39,887 nt of DNA from JBBQFC01 sp038321615 (GCA_038321615.1 JBBQFC010000029.1:1-39887); one strand, 5' to 3'; positions 8,987 through 18,312 are shown, numbered from the stretch's first letter. Made by a program: numbers and translations. Notes: generated by a model not told the origin, from the letters alone.

Positions 8987-11594
8987 CTAATCGTTCCGCT
9001 TTGCGGTAACCGTTCTCGAAATTTACTTCTACCACGTAAGTTCCTGCCGCCATTTCAGGCAAATCTATGCGCAAGTAGTTGGTTTTAGCATTTCTTTCTA
9101 ATACTATTCTTCCAGCGATATCGAAGATTCGAAGATTCTTCATATCGAAGGTTTGCGTTTGTACGGTCAACTCGTGTTGTGCCGGGTTGGGATAAAGCTT
9201 AAAGCTGCCGTTCAGGAATTCCTTCACGGCCGTAACGCCACTTAAGTTAATGTTGTCAATAAGCAGATTGTTTCCTCTTCTATTGATGGAAGATAAACTG
9301 AAGTAAACCGTTTCGTCGGCTTCAGCCAAATTGAAAAAAGTTTGCACAGTGGCCCAGTCGTCGGGGCTCTCCGGCAAGGCATCTTGCTGATTTTGATCAT
9401 TCGTATAGAGTTCTTCTCCCCCTGCTCTCCAGATTTCTTGCGCTTCCAAGCCGCCGTCTTCGCACATTACATTTTTGAAAAGAGCCAAAGTGTCGTGGAT
9501 AAACGTATTGTTTGAGCGTTTACGATAGAAGTAGTCGAAACTCAAATTATAGGTCTCGGTGGACCCTAAGGTGAAAACAGGGCTGATCAAATAATCGCGT
9601 TGGTTCTGAATCGGGTTGTAGTCGGGGTGATTCATCCAAGCCGCCACACCGATGGCTCCATCCACTTGTATTACTGATAAGGTATCCCATGTTGCCGCTC
9701 CATCGGGATTCTGGATGGTCCATGCGTCAGAAGGAATCCCAGCACTGAAATCTTCGTTGTAAAAGTTTTGGCCTGTTAGATCCAATCTGGGTAGCTGTGT
9801 CCAGCGGATCGTGCGGTGGTTATTATAGGAATCGTATTCCATATCAATCTCGGGTATCCAGATATGAAGTTCGATCAAACCTGTAGCAAGGATAGTTACA
9901 GGATCCAAGGTTACAGTTGCTGACTCTCCGCTTAAAAGCGCACCAGGATACACATACGACGCTAATATTTCGCCATTCACTTCCGTGTGAATCGTAAAAT
10001 TGCCGAGCGGCATAGAGTTTACATTTCTTATCTCTACCACCGGACTGATTTCAAGCCCATTGGCATCTCCACAACCGATCTCGATTTGCGGGCTTAAGAT
10101 TGATTGAATGCTTATATCCCGATCGCCACTTACCGGAGCCGTAGGAAAATATTCTTGAGACAGATAATCATAAGCGGCCATTACATTGATCATCCCATTG
10201 CCGTAGGTATTGTCCTCGCCCGGTATGCCAAGGTCTGTGGCCGAATAGTACAGTGCCAGTTGGAGCTCTTCGCCACTTAGTTCCGGATAGGCTTCTTTCA
10301 ACAGGAGTATAGCTCCACTGGTGTGGGGCGCGGCCATGGATGTGCCGCTAAAGAAATCGTAAGCTCCGTTGGCTACCGACGATCGGACGTTTACCCCTGG
10401 AGCCGCTACTTCGGGCTTGATGAGTAAGCTACCTTCACCGCCACAGATGCTCGGGCCGCGACTTGAAAACTCTGCCACTGGAAAGCTTCCTGTGCTACTT
10501 ACAGCGGCGATGGTAAAAGAATTTACCAGCCCCGTATTGATATTGTGCGGTGTGCCAATAGTCATCGGGTCGGGCCCTTGGTTTCCGGCGCTGAATACAT
10601 TGGCTATACCAGCCGCTAGAACCGCATTGAAAACCGGAATAGCAAATTCTGGGCAAGGTTCCCAATCGGGATTGGTATTGTCTCGACCCCACGAATTGTT
10701 GATTACATCGGGTACATCGCCACTGGTATCCTCATTTCCATCGGGGTTTATGGCCCATTGATAGCCGAGTAGCAAATCGCTGATAGGCTTAATGTCGGCG
10801 AGATTTGATACAATAGGGTCAGTGGCAATGAAATAAGCTCCGAATGCTACACCGATGGTATCGGCTGTAGCCGGATCGAGCCCGAGTATCGTTCCAGACA
10901 CATGGGTGCCGTGGCTGCTCGACTTATCGATGGGTAATGGGCTATCGAATCCAAACCAAGTGGCTTGAAGGGGCATTAAGTTGGGCAAAAAGCGATTGCT
11001 GTGAGCGGGATGATCGGGCCAAACGCCTGTATCGAAAGTAAGCGCTATAGTTCCAGCTCCAGTATAACCCAAAGCCCACATTTCGGGCGCTCCGATAGCC
11101 GTATGACCCGGCTCTCTTCCACCCACCGATTTCTGGAGGCTATGGCCTTCGAACTGGGGTTTGTCTAAGCCATACATTGGAATATTGTAACCGATGCGCT
11201 CAATAGCAGGTAATTCGGCAAGAAGCCTTACAAGGTCAGCTTCGGCCTCTAAACTGATTATGTTTCCAATCCAAAGGGCACGTATATTTTTATAAGCTTT
11301 TCCGCTTTCGCGAATGATGCTGAGCACGGCAGGCTGTGTGGCTTCAGCCTTGGTCTTGAGCTTCCGCATCAATTGTTTCGGACGTTCTTTTACGGGCACT
11401 CCCCGCGCAATGAAGTCGGCTTTCAGAAGCTCCGGATCTTCAGCATCGGCCAAGAGTATGATTATGGGTATCAATTCACCTGGCGCTGATCGATCTAAGG
11501 CTTCGATTACCCCTTGCTCCAGGAATGCGGCTTGGCCGTAACCGCCTAAGGCCAGAAGGCTTGATATTCCCAATAATGCAAATGCTTTTTTCAT
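8976..11594 (-). CDS. S8 (subtilisin-like) serine peptidase with T9SS sorting domain
   Basis: Secreted endopeptidase of 872 residues. Signal peptide at 1-20, an I9-like propeptide at about 25-135, then the S8 catalytic domain: Asp188 (TFDTGVWPDHP), His228 (SSHGTHVSGT), oxyanion Asn338 (SAGNQGP) and Ser419 (SGTSMAAPHTSG), all present, so activity is expected. After about residue 480 come beta-rich modules, including a CARDB-like and a concanavalin/MAM-like stretch (YDSYNNHRTIRW, FYNEDFSAGIPSDAW), and a type A sorting domain from about 793 (FKLYPNPAQHELTV to the end). It is likely exported by T9SS and used for extracellular protein degradation. Confidence 0.92.
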   Translation of the reverse strand: MKKAFALLGISSLLALGGYGQAAFLEQGVIEALDRSAPGELIPIIILLADAEDPELLKADFIARGVPVKERPKQLMRKLKTKAEATQPAVLSIIRESGKAYKNIRALWIGNIISLEAEADLVRLLAELPAIERIGYNIPMYGLDKPQFEGHSLQKSVGGREPGHTAIGAPEMWALGYTGAGTIALTFDTGVWPDHPAHSNRFLPNLMPLQATWFGFDSPLPIDKSSSHGTHVSGTILGLDPATADTIGVAFGAYFIATDPIVSNLADIKPISDLLLGYQWAINPDGNEDTSGDVPDVINNSWGRDNTNPDWEPCPEFAIPVFNAVLAAGIANVFSAGNQGPDPMTIGTPHNINTGLVNSFTIAAVSSTGSFPVAEFSSRGPSICGGEGSLLIKPEVAAPGVNVRSSVANGAYDFFSGTSMAAPHTSGAILLLKEAYPELSGEELQLALYYSATDLGIPGEDNTYGNGMINVMAAYDYLSQEYFPTAPVSGDRDISIQSILSPQIEIGCGDANGLEISPVVEIRNVNSMPLGNFTIHTEVNGEILASYVYPGALLSGESATVTLDPVTILATGLIELHIWIPEIDMEYDSYNNHRTIRWTQLPRLDLTGQNFYNEDFSAGIPSDAWTIQNPDGAATWDTLSVIQVDGAIGVAAWMNHPDYNPIQNQRDYLISPVFTLGSTETYNLSFDYFYRKRSNNTFIHDTLALFKNVMCEDGGLEAQEIWRAGGEELYTNDQNQQDALPESPDDWATVQTFFNLAEADETVYFSLSSINRRGNNLLIDNINLSGVTAVKEFLNGSFKLYPNPAQHELTVQTQTFDMKNLRIFDIAGRIVLERNAKTNYLRIDLPEMAAGTYVVEVNFENGYRKAERLVIQ

Positions 11595-11651
11595 AATCCA
11601 CTTTAATTTAGTCGAAAATACAAAACAAGACTCAACCTCCGGGCGAAAACT

Positions 11652-11697
11652 TTTGTTCGAAACAGGAGCTTGCTAGATTGTCGGGTTACCGACCCGA
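11652..11697 (+). promoter_or_regulatory. Possible promoter followed by a 17-bp palindrome
   Basis: TTTG at 11652-11655 and TAGATTG at 11674-11680 are 18 bp apart, a weak match to the Bacteroidota promoter. Immediately downstream lies TCGGGTTACCGACCCGA (11681-11697), a perfect 6-bp inverted repeat with a 5-base centre. A palindrome at the presumed transcription start suggests an operator for a dimeric regulator of the redox/glycosyltransferase operon; a small hairpin in the leader is the alternative. Confidence 0.35.
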
Positions 11698-11735
11698 TTC
11701 AGCAATTAAAAAAGGATTACTTTGGAGCGAATTTG

Positions 11736-13088
11736 ATGAATATGGAACATGGCACCGTCATAATCGGCAATGGCATAGCGGGCATCACTGCGGCTCGTCA
11801 TTTGCGGAAGCATAGCAAAGGCCGAATTCAAGTTATTTCGGCGGAGAGTCCTTACTTTTTCTCCCGCACAGCGCTTATGTACGTCTACATGGGCCACATG
11901 AAGTTTGAGCATATTCAGCCTTACGAGAATTGGTTTTGGGAGAAAAATCGAATTGAACTCGTAGTGGCGACGGTGCTTTCCATCGATCCGGAAGCTAAGT
12001 CATTGTCCTTGAACACGGGCGAAACATTGCCCTACGATAAACTGGTGATAGCCACTGGCAGTGCTACCAATTATTACAATTGGCCGGGCCAGGATCTGAA
12101 AGGTGTTTTGGGCCTCTACAGCAAGCAAGACCTCGAGCTACTCGAAACGCTGGGGCCTGCTCCCAGCGAAAAAGATTCGAATACCAAGCATGCCGTAATC
12201 GTAGGGGCGGGGTTAATTGGAGTCGAACTGGCCGAGATGCTTCACACAAGGGGCGTACACATCACTATTCTAGTCCGCGAGGAAGTGTTTTGGGGAAATG
12301 TTTTGACACACCAAGAAGGAAAATTAATAGGCGAACATGTCGCTGCGCGCGGCATTGACTTGCGGTTTAAAACGAATCTGAAAGCCATCAAACCCGACCA
12401 AAATGGACGGGTGAGCCACGTAGAGACCGAAGCAGGCGAGCGGATAGATTGTCAAATAGTAGGTATCACCACGGGTGTGAAAGCAAATATTGCCTGGCTT
12501 GGTGATCTGCCAATCGAAAAAGATAAAGGCATATTAGTCGATGAATACTTGGAAACAAGTATCCCGGGTATCTACGCAGCCGGCGATTGCGCCCAAGTGC
12601 GAAATCCGCTCGAAGGCCGGCGACCGCTTGAGCCGGTGTGGTATGTAGGGCGTATGATGGGCGAAGCGCTCGGACGCACGCTCGCTGGTCAGCGCACCGC
12701 CTATAAACCAGGGCCTTGGTTTAACTCAGCCAAATTTTTCGATTTGGAATATCAGAACTACGGCATTGTAAAGCCAGTAGCCGACGAAACTCAAACTCAT
12801 TATTTCTGGAAAATGCCCGATAAAGAGAAATTCATGACGGTGGCATACCATCCCGAATCGGGAAAATTCGTCGGCGTAAACACCTTCGGAATCCGACTCC
12901 GCCATGAATATTTCGATCTTGCTCTTCGGCAAGGATGGCAGGTAGGCGAGGTGATTGGCGGCATGAAAAAAGCCAATTTCGACCCTGAATTTTATAAATC
13001 CTGGTATTCCATTTTGGTCGCTGATTTTGAAAAAACAACCGGGATTACGACGTCCCGAAAACTAATCTTAACAAACCTATTCCGATGA
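11736..13088 (+). CDS. FAD-dependent pyridine nucleotide-disulphide-type oxidoreductase
   Basis: Flavoprotein of 450 residues with the two-dinucleotide-fold (Pyr_redox_2) layout: FAD site GNGIAG at about 11-16, NAD(P)H site VGAGLIGVELAE at about 158-169, and the second FAD motif AAGDCA near 288. There is no redox-active CxxxxC pair, so it is not a thioredoxin or lipoamide reductase; it resembles ferredoxin/rubredoxin/nitrite-reductase NADH-FAD components. The C-terminal 140 residues form an extra domain. ATG 11736 has GGAG 8 bases upstream; the open frame reaches a TTG at 11670. Its stop overlaps the polyferredoxin start by 4 bp (ATGA), so it probably passes electrons from NAD(P)H to that membrane protein; this partnership is inference. 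Confidence 0.82.
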   Translation: MNMEHGTVIIGNGIAGITAARHLRKHSKGRIQVISAESPYFFSRTALMYVYMGHMKFEHIQPYENWFWEKNRIELVVATVLSIDPEAKSLSLNTGETLPYDKLVIATGSATNYYNWPGQDLKGVLGLYSKQDLELLETLGPAPSEKDSNTKHAVIVGAGLIGVELAEMLHTRGVHITILVREEVFWGNVLTHQEGKLIGEHVAARGIDLRFKTNLKAIKPDQNGRVSHVETEAGERIDCQIVGITTGVKANIAWLGDLPIEKDKGILVDEYLETSIPGIYAAGDCAQVRNPLEGRRPLEPVWYVGRMMGEALGRTLAGQRTAYKPGPWFNSAKFFDLEYQNYGIVKPVADETQTHYFWKMPDKEKFMTVAYHPESGKFVGVNTFGIRLRHEYFDLALRQGWQVGEVIGGMKKANFDPEFYKSWYSILVADFEKTTGITTSRKLILTNLFR

Positions 13089-14839
13089 GTAATCGCTCTT
13101 GGTATGTACTAGGCATGAGCCTGTTTACCGCCGCTTTAGTTCTATTTATATCACTTAGCTTTTTTGTTGATATTCCTTTGGATACCAAAGAAGTACAGCA
13201 GTTGGCTGAAGAAAAAAACGAAGGACTTGCTAAAAATTTGAGCAAGGCGCCTTACGGTTCCATTGTAAATCAAGTAAATTACTTAAAGGTAAGTTTCGAT
13301 GATTATAATCAATCCATTAAAGACCAGTTTGGTATATCAGAGCAGAAGGCTGATCAAGTCATTGCCGATCTTGGAGAAGAAGCCAACCGATATGACGAAA
13401 AATTTATTGAGAACAACTTTGACGCTGAGCAAGTTAAGCTGGTAAAAGGAGGCACTAGCTGGATGATTGGTCGGGAATGGGCGTCTTTTGAAGAGTTTAC
13501 CAAGAATTTCCGATGGAAGGTACAGGATATTAATCAGCAGATTGCTGAAGAAAAAGGTATACCCGCATCGGATCGAAATGACCGGCTATTTGCATTGCTC
13601 TACGCCGGTACTCCTGCTTGGCTAAAAAGCGGATGGGCCGCATTCTTAATTTTCGGATTGGCGCTGCTTGGCGGTTTCGTTACCATGGTGCCACTCTTGA
13701 ATGTGAAAGCGGGAATACAGCACAATGGGATTTACCACCGTAAACGGCAGAATGCTATGGGGTCTGCTTGGATTGTTTTTGCCGGATTGATTGGGTTCTA
13801 CATTGTGCTCTATCACTTTGCTCATTTCATTGCTCCACAAGCTGCGCTGCTCGACCCACTCGCCGATAAACTTGCCGGCAATGCATCGAGTCAATGGTTC
13901 CTTTATGGTTTCCTTTATACCATTTCCATGGGTTTAATGGGTTTCCGTATGTTGCTGAAGTACAAGGGCAACGCCTACCAGCAAGTACGCACAGTTTCGG
14001 TATTTTTCTTCCAGGTTGTATTCGCTTTTACCCTTCCGCAAATATTGACTCGACTGCAAATGCCTGCTTACGACATGAAAAGTGCCTGGCCGCTTGAGTA
14101 CTCCTTTTTCTTTGATTACCGGATTAAGGATTATCTCGAGTCTGGGGATCTGGGATTATTTCTCCTTTTCTGGGGTATCGTCCTTTTCGCCGTGGGTGTG
14201 CCTGTGTTTACTTATTTCTTTGGTAAGCGCTGGTATTGCTCGTGGGTTTGTGGCTGCGGCGGCTTGGCCGAAACCCTTGGAGACCCTTACCGACAGTTGA
14301 GCGATAAGAGCTTAAAAGCCTGGAAGATCGAGCGGTGGCTCGTGCATGGTGTTTTAGTTTTTGCAGTGGGAATGACTGCTTTGGCAGCCTACACATCTTT
14401 TACCGGAGAAGCTGAAATTCTAGGCATCAACTCTTACAGCGTCCGCTCCACCTATGGTTTCTTTATTGGATTTGTATTTGCCGGGGCGGTGGGTACCGGC
14501 TTCTACCCCGTAATGGGCAATAGGGTTTGGTGCCGCTTTGGGTGCCCGCTTGCGGCATATCTGGGTATCGTACAGCGGTTCAAGAGCCGATTTCGGATTA
14601 CTACCAACGGTGGCCAATGCATCTCTTGTGGAAATTGCAGCACTTACTGCGAAATGGGCATCGACGTTCGAGCCTACGCCCAGAAAGGCCAAAATATTGT
14701 GCGGTCCAGCTGTGTAGGTTGCGGGGTTTGTGCATCTGTATGTCCAAGGGGTGTGCTCAAATTGGAAAACAATGGGAGTGTGCAATTCAATGATAACCCA
14801 ATCCTTATCGGTAGCAATAGCGTAAGTCTTCAGAATTAA
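13085..14839 (+). CDS. Membrane polyferredoxin (NosR/NapH/CcoG-like) with extracytoplasmic N-terminal domain
   Basis: A 584-residue integral membrane iron-sulfur protein. One membrane anchor (about 7-28) precedes a charged soluble domain of about 150 residues (30-180) that I cannot assign; it lacks an FMN-binding motif like that of NosR. Then about seven membrane segments follow (about 182-205, 227-249, 270-291, 302-320, 356-380, 418-438, 456-478). Cys motifs are CSWVCGCGG (385-393), CRFGCP (483-488), and two ferredoxin-type clusters, Cys512/515/518/522 and Cys543/546/549/553 followed by Pro. The motifs are those of NosR/NapH-type membrane electron carriers. It is coupled to the FAD oxidoreductase and to the glycosyltransferase downstream (TAATG overlap). 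Confidence 0.82.
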   Translation: MSNRSWYVLGMSLFTAALVLFISLSFFVDIPLDTKEVQQLAEEKNEGLAKNLSKAPYGSIVNQVNYLKVSFDDYNQSIKDQFGISEQKADQVIADLGEEANRYDEKFIENNFDAEQVKLVKGGTSWMIGREWASFEEFTKNFRWKVQDINQQIAEEKGIPASDRNDRLFALLYAGTPAWLKSGWAAFLIFGLALLGGFVTMVPLLNVKAGIQHNGIYHRKRQNAMGSAWIVFAGLIGFYIVLYHFAHFIAPQAALLDPLADKLAGNASSQWFLYGFLYTISMGLMGFRMLLKYKGNAYQQVRTVSVFFFQVVFAFTLPQILTRLQMPAYDMKSAWPLEYSFFFDYRIKDYLESGDLGLFLLFWGIVLFAVGVPVFTYFFGKRWYCSWVCGCGGLAETLGDPYRQLSDKSLKAWKIERWLVHGVLVFAVGMTALAAYTSFTGEAEILGINSYSVRSTYGFFIGFVFAGAVGTGFYPVMGNRVWCRFGCPLAAYLGIVQRFKSRFRITTNGGQCISCGNCSTYCEMGIDVRAYAQKGQNIVRSSCVGCGVCASVCPRGVLKLENNGSVQFNDNPILIGSNSVSLQN

Positions 14840-15540
14840 TGGAGCAAACGGCACGGCCGATCATCGACGTGGTGATACCAGCCTATAACGAAGTACTAGC
14901 GCTACCCCTGGTGCTGCGGGATATTCCCAGAAATTGGGTTCGCGATGTGATCGTGGTTGATAATAATTCGACCGATGGTACCGCGCAAGCCGCCCTAAGT
15001 GGTGGAGCGACACCCGTGCTCGAAGCTCAAAAAGGATACGGCGCAGCCTGCTTGCGAGGCATTGCAAAGGTGGCCGAAAATCCAATCCCGCCAGATATTC
15101 TGGTATTTATGGATGCCGATTTCTCTGATCATCCCGAAGAGCTACCGAAATTGGTGCAGCCTATTATAGACGGTCAAGTCAAATTCGTAATCGGTAGCAG
15201 AGCGTTGGGGCAACGAGAAAAAGGCTCCATGATGCCCCAGCAAATCTTTGGAAATTGGCTTGCTACTTTCTTGCTGCGTCGCATCTATCGCGCTACTTTT
15301 ACCGATCTGGGGCCATTTCGGGCTATTGCCTGGAATACCCTTGAAGATCTAAAAATGCAAGATCGCGATTTCGGTTGGACGGTAGAGATGCAAGTGAAAA
15401 TATTGAAAATGAACATTCCTTACACCGAAATTCCGGTTTCATATCGGCGGCGAAAAGGAGTTTCCAAAATCACAGGTACCGTGAAAGGGTCTGTGATGGC
15501 GGGCTATAAAATTATCACCACTATTTTTAAATATGCCTGA
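14839..15540 (+). CDS. GT2 glycosyltransferase, DPM1/polyprenyl-phosphate sugar synthase-like
   Basis: A 233-residue GT-A enzyme without membrane segments. It has VVIPAYNE (11-18), DNNSTDGT (41-48), the metal-binding D92xD94 in MDADFSDHPEE, and SYRRRKGVSKI near the C-terminus, the arrangement of dolichyl- or polyprenyl-phosphate mannose/glucose synthases. The likely reaction is transfer of a sugar from GDP- or UDP-sugar to a polyprenyl phosphate on the inner face of the membrane. The start ATG shares bases with the stop of the polyferredoxin gene, and its 3' end overlaps the next glycosyltransferase by 8 bp. Sugar identity cannot be read from sequence. Confidence 0.82.
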   Translation: MEQTARPIIDVVIPAYNEVLALPLVLRDIPRNWVRDVIVVDNNSTDGTAQAALSGGATPVLEAQKGYGAACLRGIAKVAENPIPPDILVFMDADFSDHPEELPKLVQPIIDGQVKFVIGSRALGQREKGSMMPQQIFGNWLATFLLRRIYRATFTDLGPFRAIAWNTLEDLKMQDRDFGWTVEMQVKILKMNIPYTEIPVSYRRRKGVSKITGTVKGSVMAGYKIITTIFKYA

Positions 15541-17014
15541 TTGGCTCGTCTATAGCGTATTGATCATCTACGGACTGGGTATGCTGTTCATATTCGCGTA
15601 CAGTATCGTCCAGCTTCAGTTGCTCTTAGCTTATATTCGAACCAAAAAGGATAGGGCGATAAAAGTGGAACCAACAGAGCTAAGTGCATTGCCTTTTGTG
15701 CTTATTCAGCTACCGGTATTTAATGAGCAATATGTAGTGGAGCGTTTAATCGACGCAGTGGCCCAGCTCGATTACCCGCGCGAAAAACTGGAAATACAAT
15801 TGCTCGACGATAGTACCGACGAAAGCTTTGAAATAGGCACCCGCGCTGTAGAAAAGTGGAAAGCGGCAGGCATCCGAATTAAGCAGATCAGCAGAACCAA
15901 TCGCGAAGGCTTTAAGGCAGGAGCGCTGAAGTTTGGTTTAGAGCTGAGCCTTCCTCCTTATGTGGCCATTTTTGATGCCGATTTCATCCCATCTCCCGAT
16001 TTTTTAAAGCGAACGATTCCTTATTTCACCGATCCCGAAATTGGGATGGTCCAGAGTCGCTGGGGTCATGTAAATCGCCATCACAGCTTACTTACCCAAG
16101 TGCAGGCCTTTGCGCTCGATGCGCATTTCACCGTGGAGCAAGGCGGTAGAAATGCAAGCGCACACTTCATCAACTTCAACGGTACAGCGGGTATTTGGCG
16201 AAGGACTTGCATAGAGTCGGCAGGCGGGTGGAGCGCCGATACCCTTACCGAAGATTTAGATCTCAGTTACCGTGCGCAGCTGAAGGGTTGGAAGTTTAAA
16301 TTTCTCGAAGGCCTCGTTTCTCCGGCCGAACTTCCTGCCGAGATGAAAGCCCTTCGCACCCAGCAGTTTCGCTGGAATAAGGGAGCCGCCGAGTGCGCTG
16401 TAAAGCATTTGCGTGAAGTCCTATTCACAGCAAAACTTCCCATTTCTACCCGGCTACACGCGCTTTTTCATCTCTTGAATTCTTCCATTTTTATTTGGAT
16501 TGTCATCTGCGCCATTCTTTCGCTACCGCTGGTAATGATTAAAGAACAGCATCCCGAATTAAAAATTCTATTCTACGCGGGTTCATCGCTCATCGTGGCT
16601 TTTATTGTCTTAGCTGGATTCTACTATACCGCTTATCGCCACTTGAAATCCGAAAATGGAAAGAGTAATTTTCTTTGGCTATACCCCGCCTTCCTGAGCA
16701 TTTCAATGGGGATGAGTTTGCACAATGCCCGATCCGTATTGTTAGGACTCGGCGGCAAGCGCACCCCTTTCATTCGCACCCCAAAATGGAATATCACCCA
16801 AAGCGGAGGCTCTTTTCGCGGAAAGCGCTACACATCGAATGGTATTTCGACCATTGCCTGGTTTGAACTCGCACTAGGCCTTTACTTCTCATTTTCATTG
16901 GCTTACGAAATTTCAATTTCGTCTTGGGGGTTTGTGCCCCTGCATCTCATGCTTATATTTGGCTTCGCCACGGTGTGCTATTATACCTTTAAGCATGCCT
17001 TGGACTATCGATGA
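15533..17014 (+). CDS. Cellulose-synthase/CslA-like GT2 glycosyltransferase, membrane-bound
   Basis: A 493-residue protein with a membrane segment at about 7-33, a cytoplasmic GT2 domain, and four or more membrane segments between about 308 and 490. Catalytic signatures of processive beta-glycosyltransferases are present: LDDSTD (91-96), D148xD150 (FDADF), TEDLD (239-243) and QQFRW (277-281). The closest described types are CESA/CslA (glucan, mannan) and ceramide glucosyltransferase-like enzymes. It could extend a polysaccharide or glycosylate a lipid. Translationally coupled on both sides (8-bp and 4-bp overlaps) within the redox/glycosyltransferase operon. Confidence 0.82.
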   Translation: MPDWLVYSVLIIYGLGMLFIFAYSIVQLQLLLAYIRTKKDRAIKVEPTELSALPFVLIQLPVFNEQYVVERLIDAVAQLDYPREKLEIQLLDDSTDESFEIGTRAVEKWKAAGIRIKQISRTNREGFKAGALKFGLELSLPPYVAIFDADFIPSPDFLKRTIPYFTDPEIGMVQSRWGHVNRHHSLLTQVQAFALDAHFTVEQGGRNASAHFINFNGTAGIWRRTCIESAGGWSADTLTEDLDLSYRAQLKGWKFKFLEGLVSPAELPAEMKALRTQQFRWNKGAAECAVKHLREVLFTAKLPISTRLHALFHLLNSSIFIWIVICAILSLPLVMIKEQHPELKILFYAGSSLIVAFIVLAGFYYTAYRHLKSENGKSNFLWLYPAFLSISMGMSLHNARSVLLGLGGKRTPFIRTPKWNITQSGGSFRGKRYTSNGISTIAWFELALGLYFSFSLAYEISISSWGFVPLHLMLIFGFATVCYYTFKHALDYR

Positions 17015-18312
17015 AGCTCGTGCGCTACCAATGGTTGTATTTTTTGCTATTTATCCTTGGATTCGTCGTCCTTGCAACCCTGCCGCGCACCGCTTTCCCG
17101 CTGTTTGTTGCCGTTTTTACTGCCGTTTTTCTGCTTTATGGCAATTTGGTTTTTACTGAATTTCGCCTGTCTCTTGCCACGATATGCATTTTGTTTTTTG
17201 CCGTTCGACTTCCCTTCTTTTTCGAACTCCCACAGCTCAGCGACGATTATTTTCGGTTTCTATGGGATGGAATGTTGATTAACGAAGGATTTAATCCTTT
17301 CGGTAGAATACCCATCGAAGAAAGACTCAGCAGTTTCAAAGATCCTATTTTCGCCCAGTATTTGCTCGATAAAATGAACTCTCCGGGCTACGGCAGCGTC
17401 TATCCTACATTTCACCAGATTATTTTCGGCTTCAGTTATTTTCTTTCCGGAGCTAAAGTGCATTACGGTGTAAATACTATGCGAGCGTTCATAGTGCTTA
17501 CCGAGCTGGCTTTTCTAATTTATACCACCTTCCAGGTCAAAGATTCCAAGCGATTTATTGTCGGCTATCTTCTCAATCCACTGGTAGTAGTAGAAGGTTT
17601 GGGCAACCTTCACTTCGAAGCAATTATGGTTCCCTGGTTGGCGGTGTCGCTTTACAGTTTCGATCTACGACTCTATCTCCCTTCTGCCGTGAGTTTTGCA
17701 GGGAGTGTTCTGGTGAAGTTAAATCCGCTTATACTTTTGCCCGCATATGTATTCCGGAAAGGTTTCTCCAATCGATTTAAGTTCTTATTCTCCGTAGGCT
17801 TGATTTTGTTTCTTTTTATCGGCATGCTGGAGCCTTGGAAACTTTTAGGGAATTTAGAATCCGGGTTCGGACTGTATTTTACACAATTTGAGTTCAACGC
17901 ATCGACTTATTACCTGCTGCGCGAAGCCTTTGCCTCGCGGCTTGGGTATAACCCAATCGGATTTCTAGGCCCCGCTTTAGGCCTTATTTCACTTTGCGCA
18001 ATCGTTTTGTTGAGTTATCGCTATCGCAGGGCTGAGCTCAACGAATTGGTCTTGGTGGTCTATCTGGTTTTCTTGATGCTTTCTACCACTGTGCACCCCT
18101 GGTATGTATTGCCGGTAGTTTATTTGGCAGTAGCGAGCGGCCGCCCGCTCTTACTGCTTTGGTCGTGCACCGCCATATTTAGCTATAGTCATTATGTGGC
18201 GCCTATGGGTCCAAAATGGATTTTCATCGTCGCAGAATACGCCATTCTTTTAGGTGCTTTCTTGTTTGAAGCCAAGCGCAGACCTTGGCTTCAAGGTGCA
18301 TTGCGCGGGTGA
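17011..18312 (+). CDS. GT-C type membrane glycosyltransferase (mannosyltransferase-like)
   Basis: A 433-residue polytopic membrane protein with about ten or more hydrophobic segments. Near the N-terminus, between segments, it carries SDDYFRFLWDG (77-87), the acidic-pair motif found in GT-C enzymes that take sugars from polyprenyl-phosphate donors, and later VYPTFHQ and HPWYVLPVVYLAV. The family resembles PIG-M/GT87/DUF2029-type transferases. It fits as the user of the lipid-linked sugar made by the DPM1-like enzyme encoded two genes upstream. It is the last gene of the operon; its 3' end overlaps the convergent recombinase gene by 22 bp. Confidence 0.75.
   Translation: MKLVRYQWLYFLLFILGFVVLATLPRTAFPLFVAVFTAVFLLYGNLVFTEFRLSLATICILFFAVRLPFFFELPQLSDDYFRFLWDGMLINEGFNPFGRIPIEERLSSFKDPIFAQYLLDKMNSPGYGSVYPTFHQIIFGFSYFLSGAKVHYGVNTMRAFIVLTELAFLIYTTFQVKDSKRFIVGYLLNPLVVVEGLGNLHFEAIMVPWLAVSLYSFDLRLYLPSAVSFAGSVLVKLNPLILLPAYVFRKGFSNRFKFLFSVGLILFLFIGMLEPWKLLGNLESGFGLYFTQFEFNASTYYLLREAFASRLGYNPIGFLGPALGLISLCAIVLLSYRYRRAELNELVLVVYLVFLMLSTTVHPWYVLPVVYLAVASGRPLLLLWSCTAIFSYSHYVAPMGPKWIFIVAEYAILLGAFLFEAKRRPWLQGALRG

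Noticed and set aside
14839..18312. Arsenosugar biosynthesis cluster
   Set aside because: Glycosyltransferases beside redox genes recall such clusters, but the radical-SAM and methyltransferase genes are absent and the glycosyltransferases are of other types.
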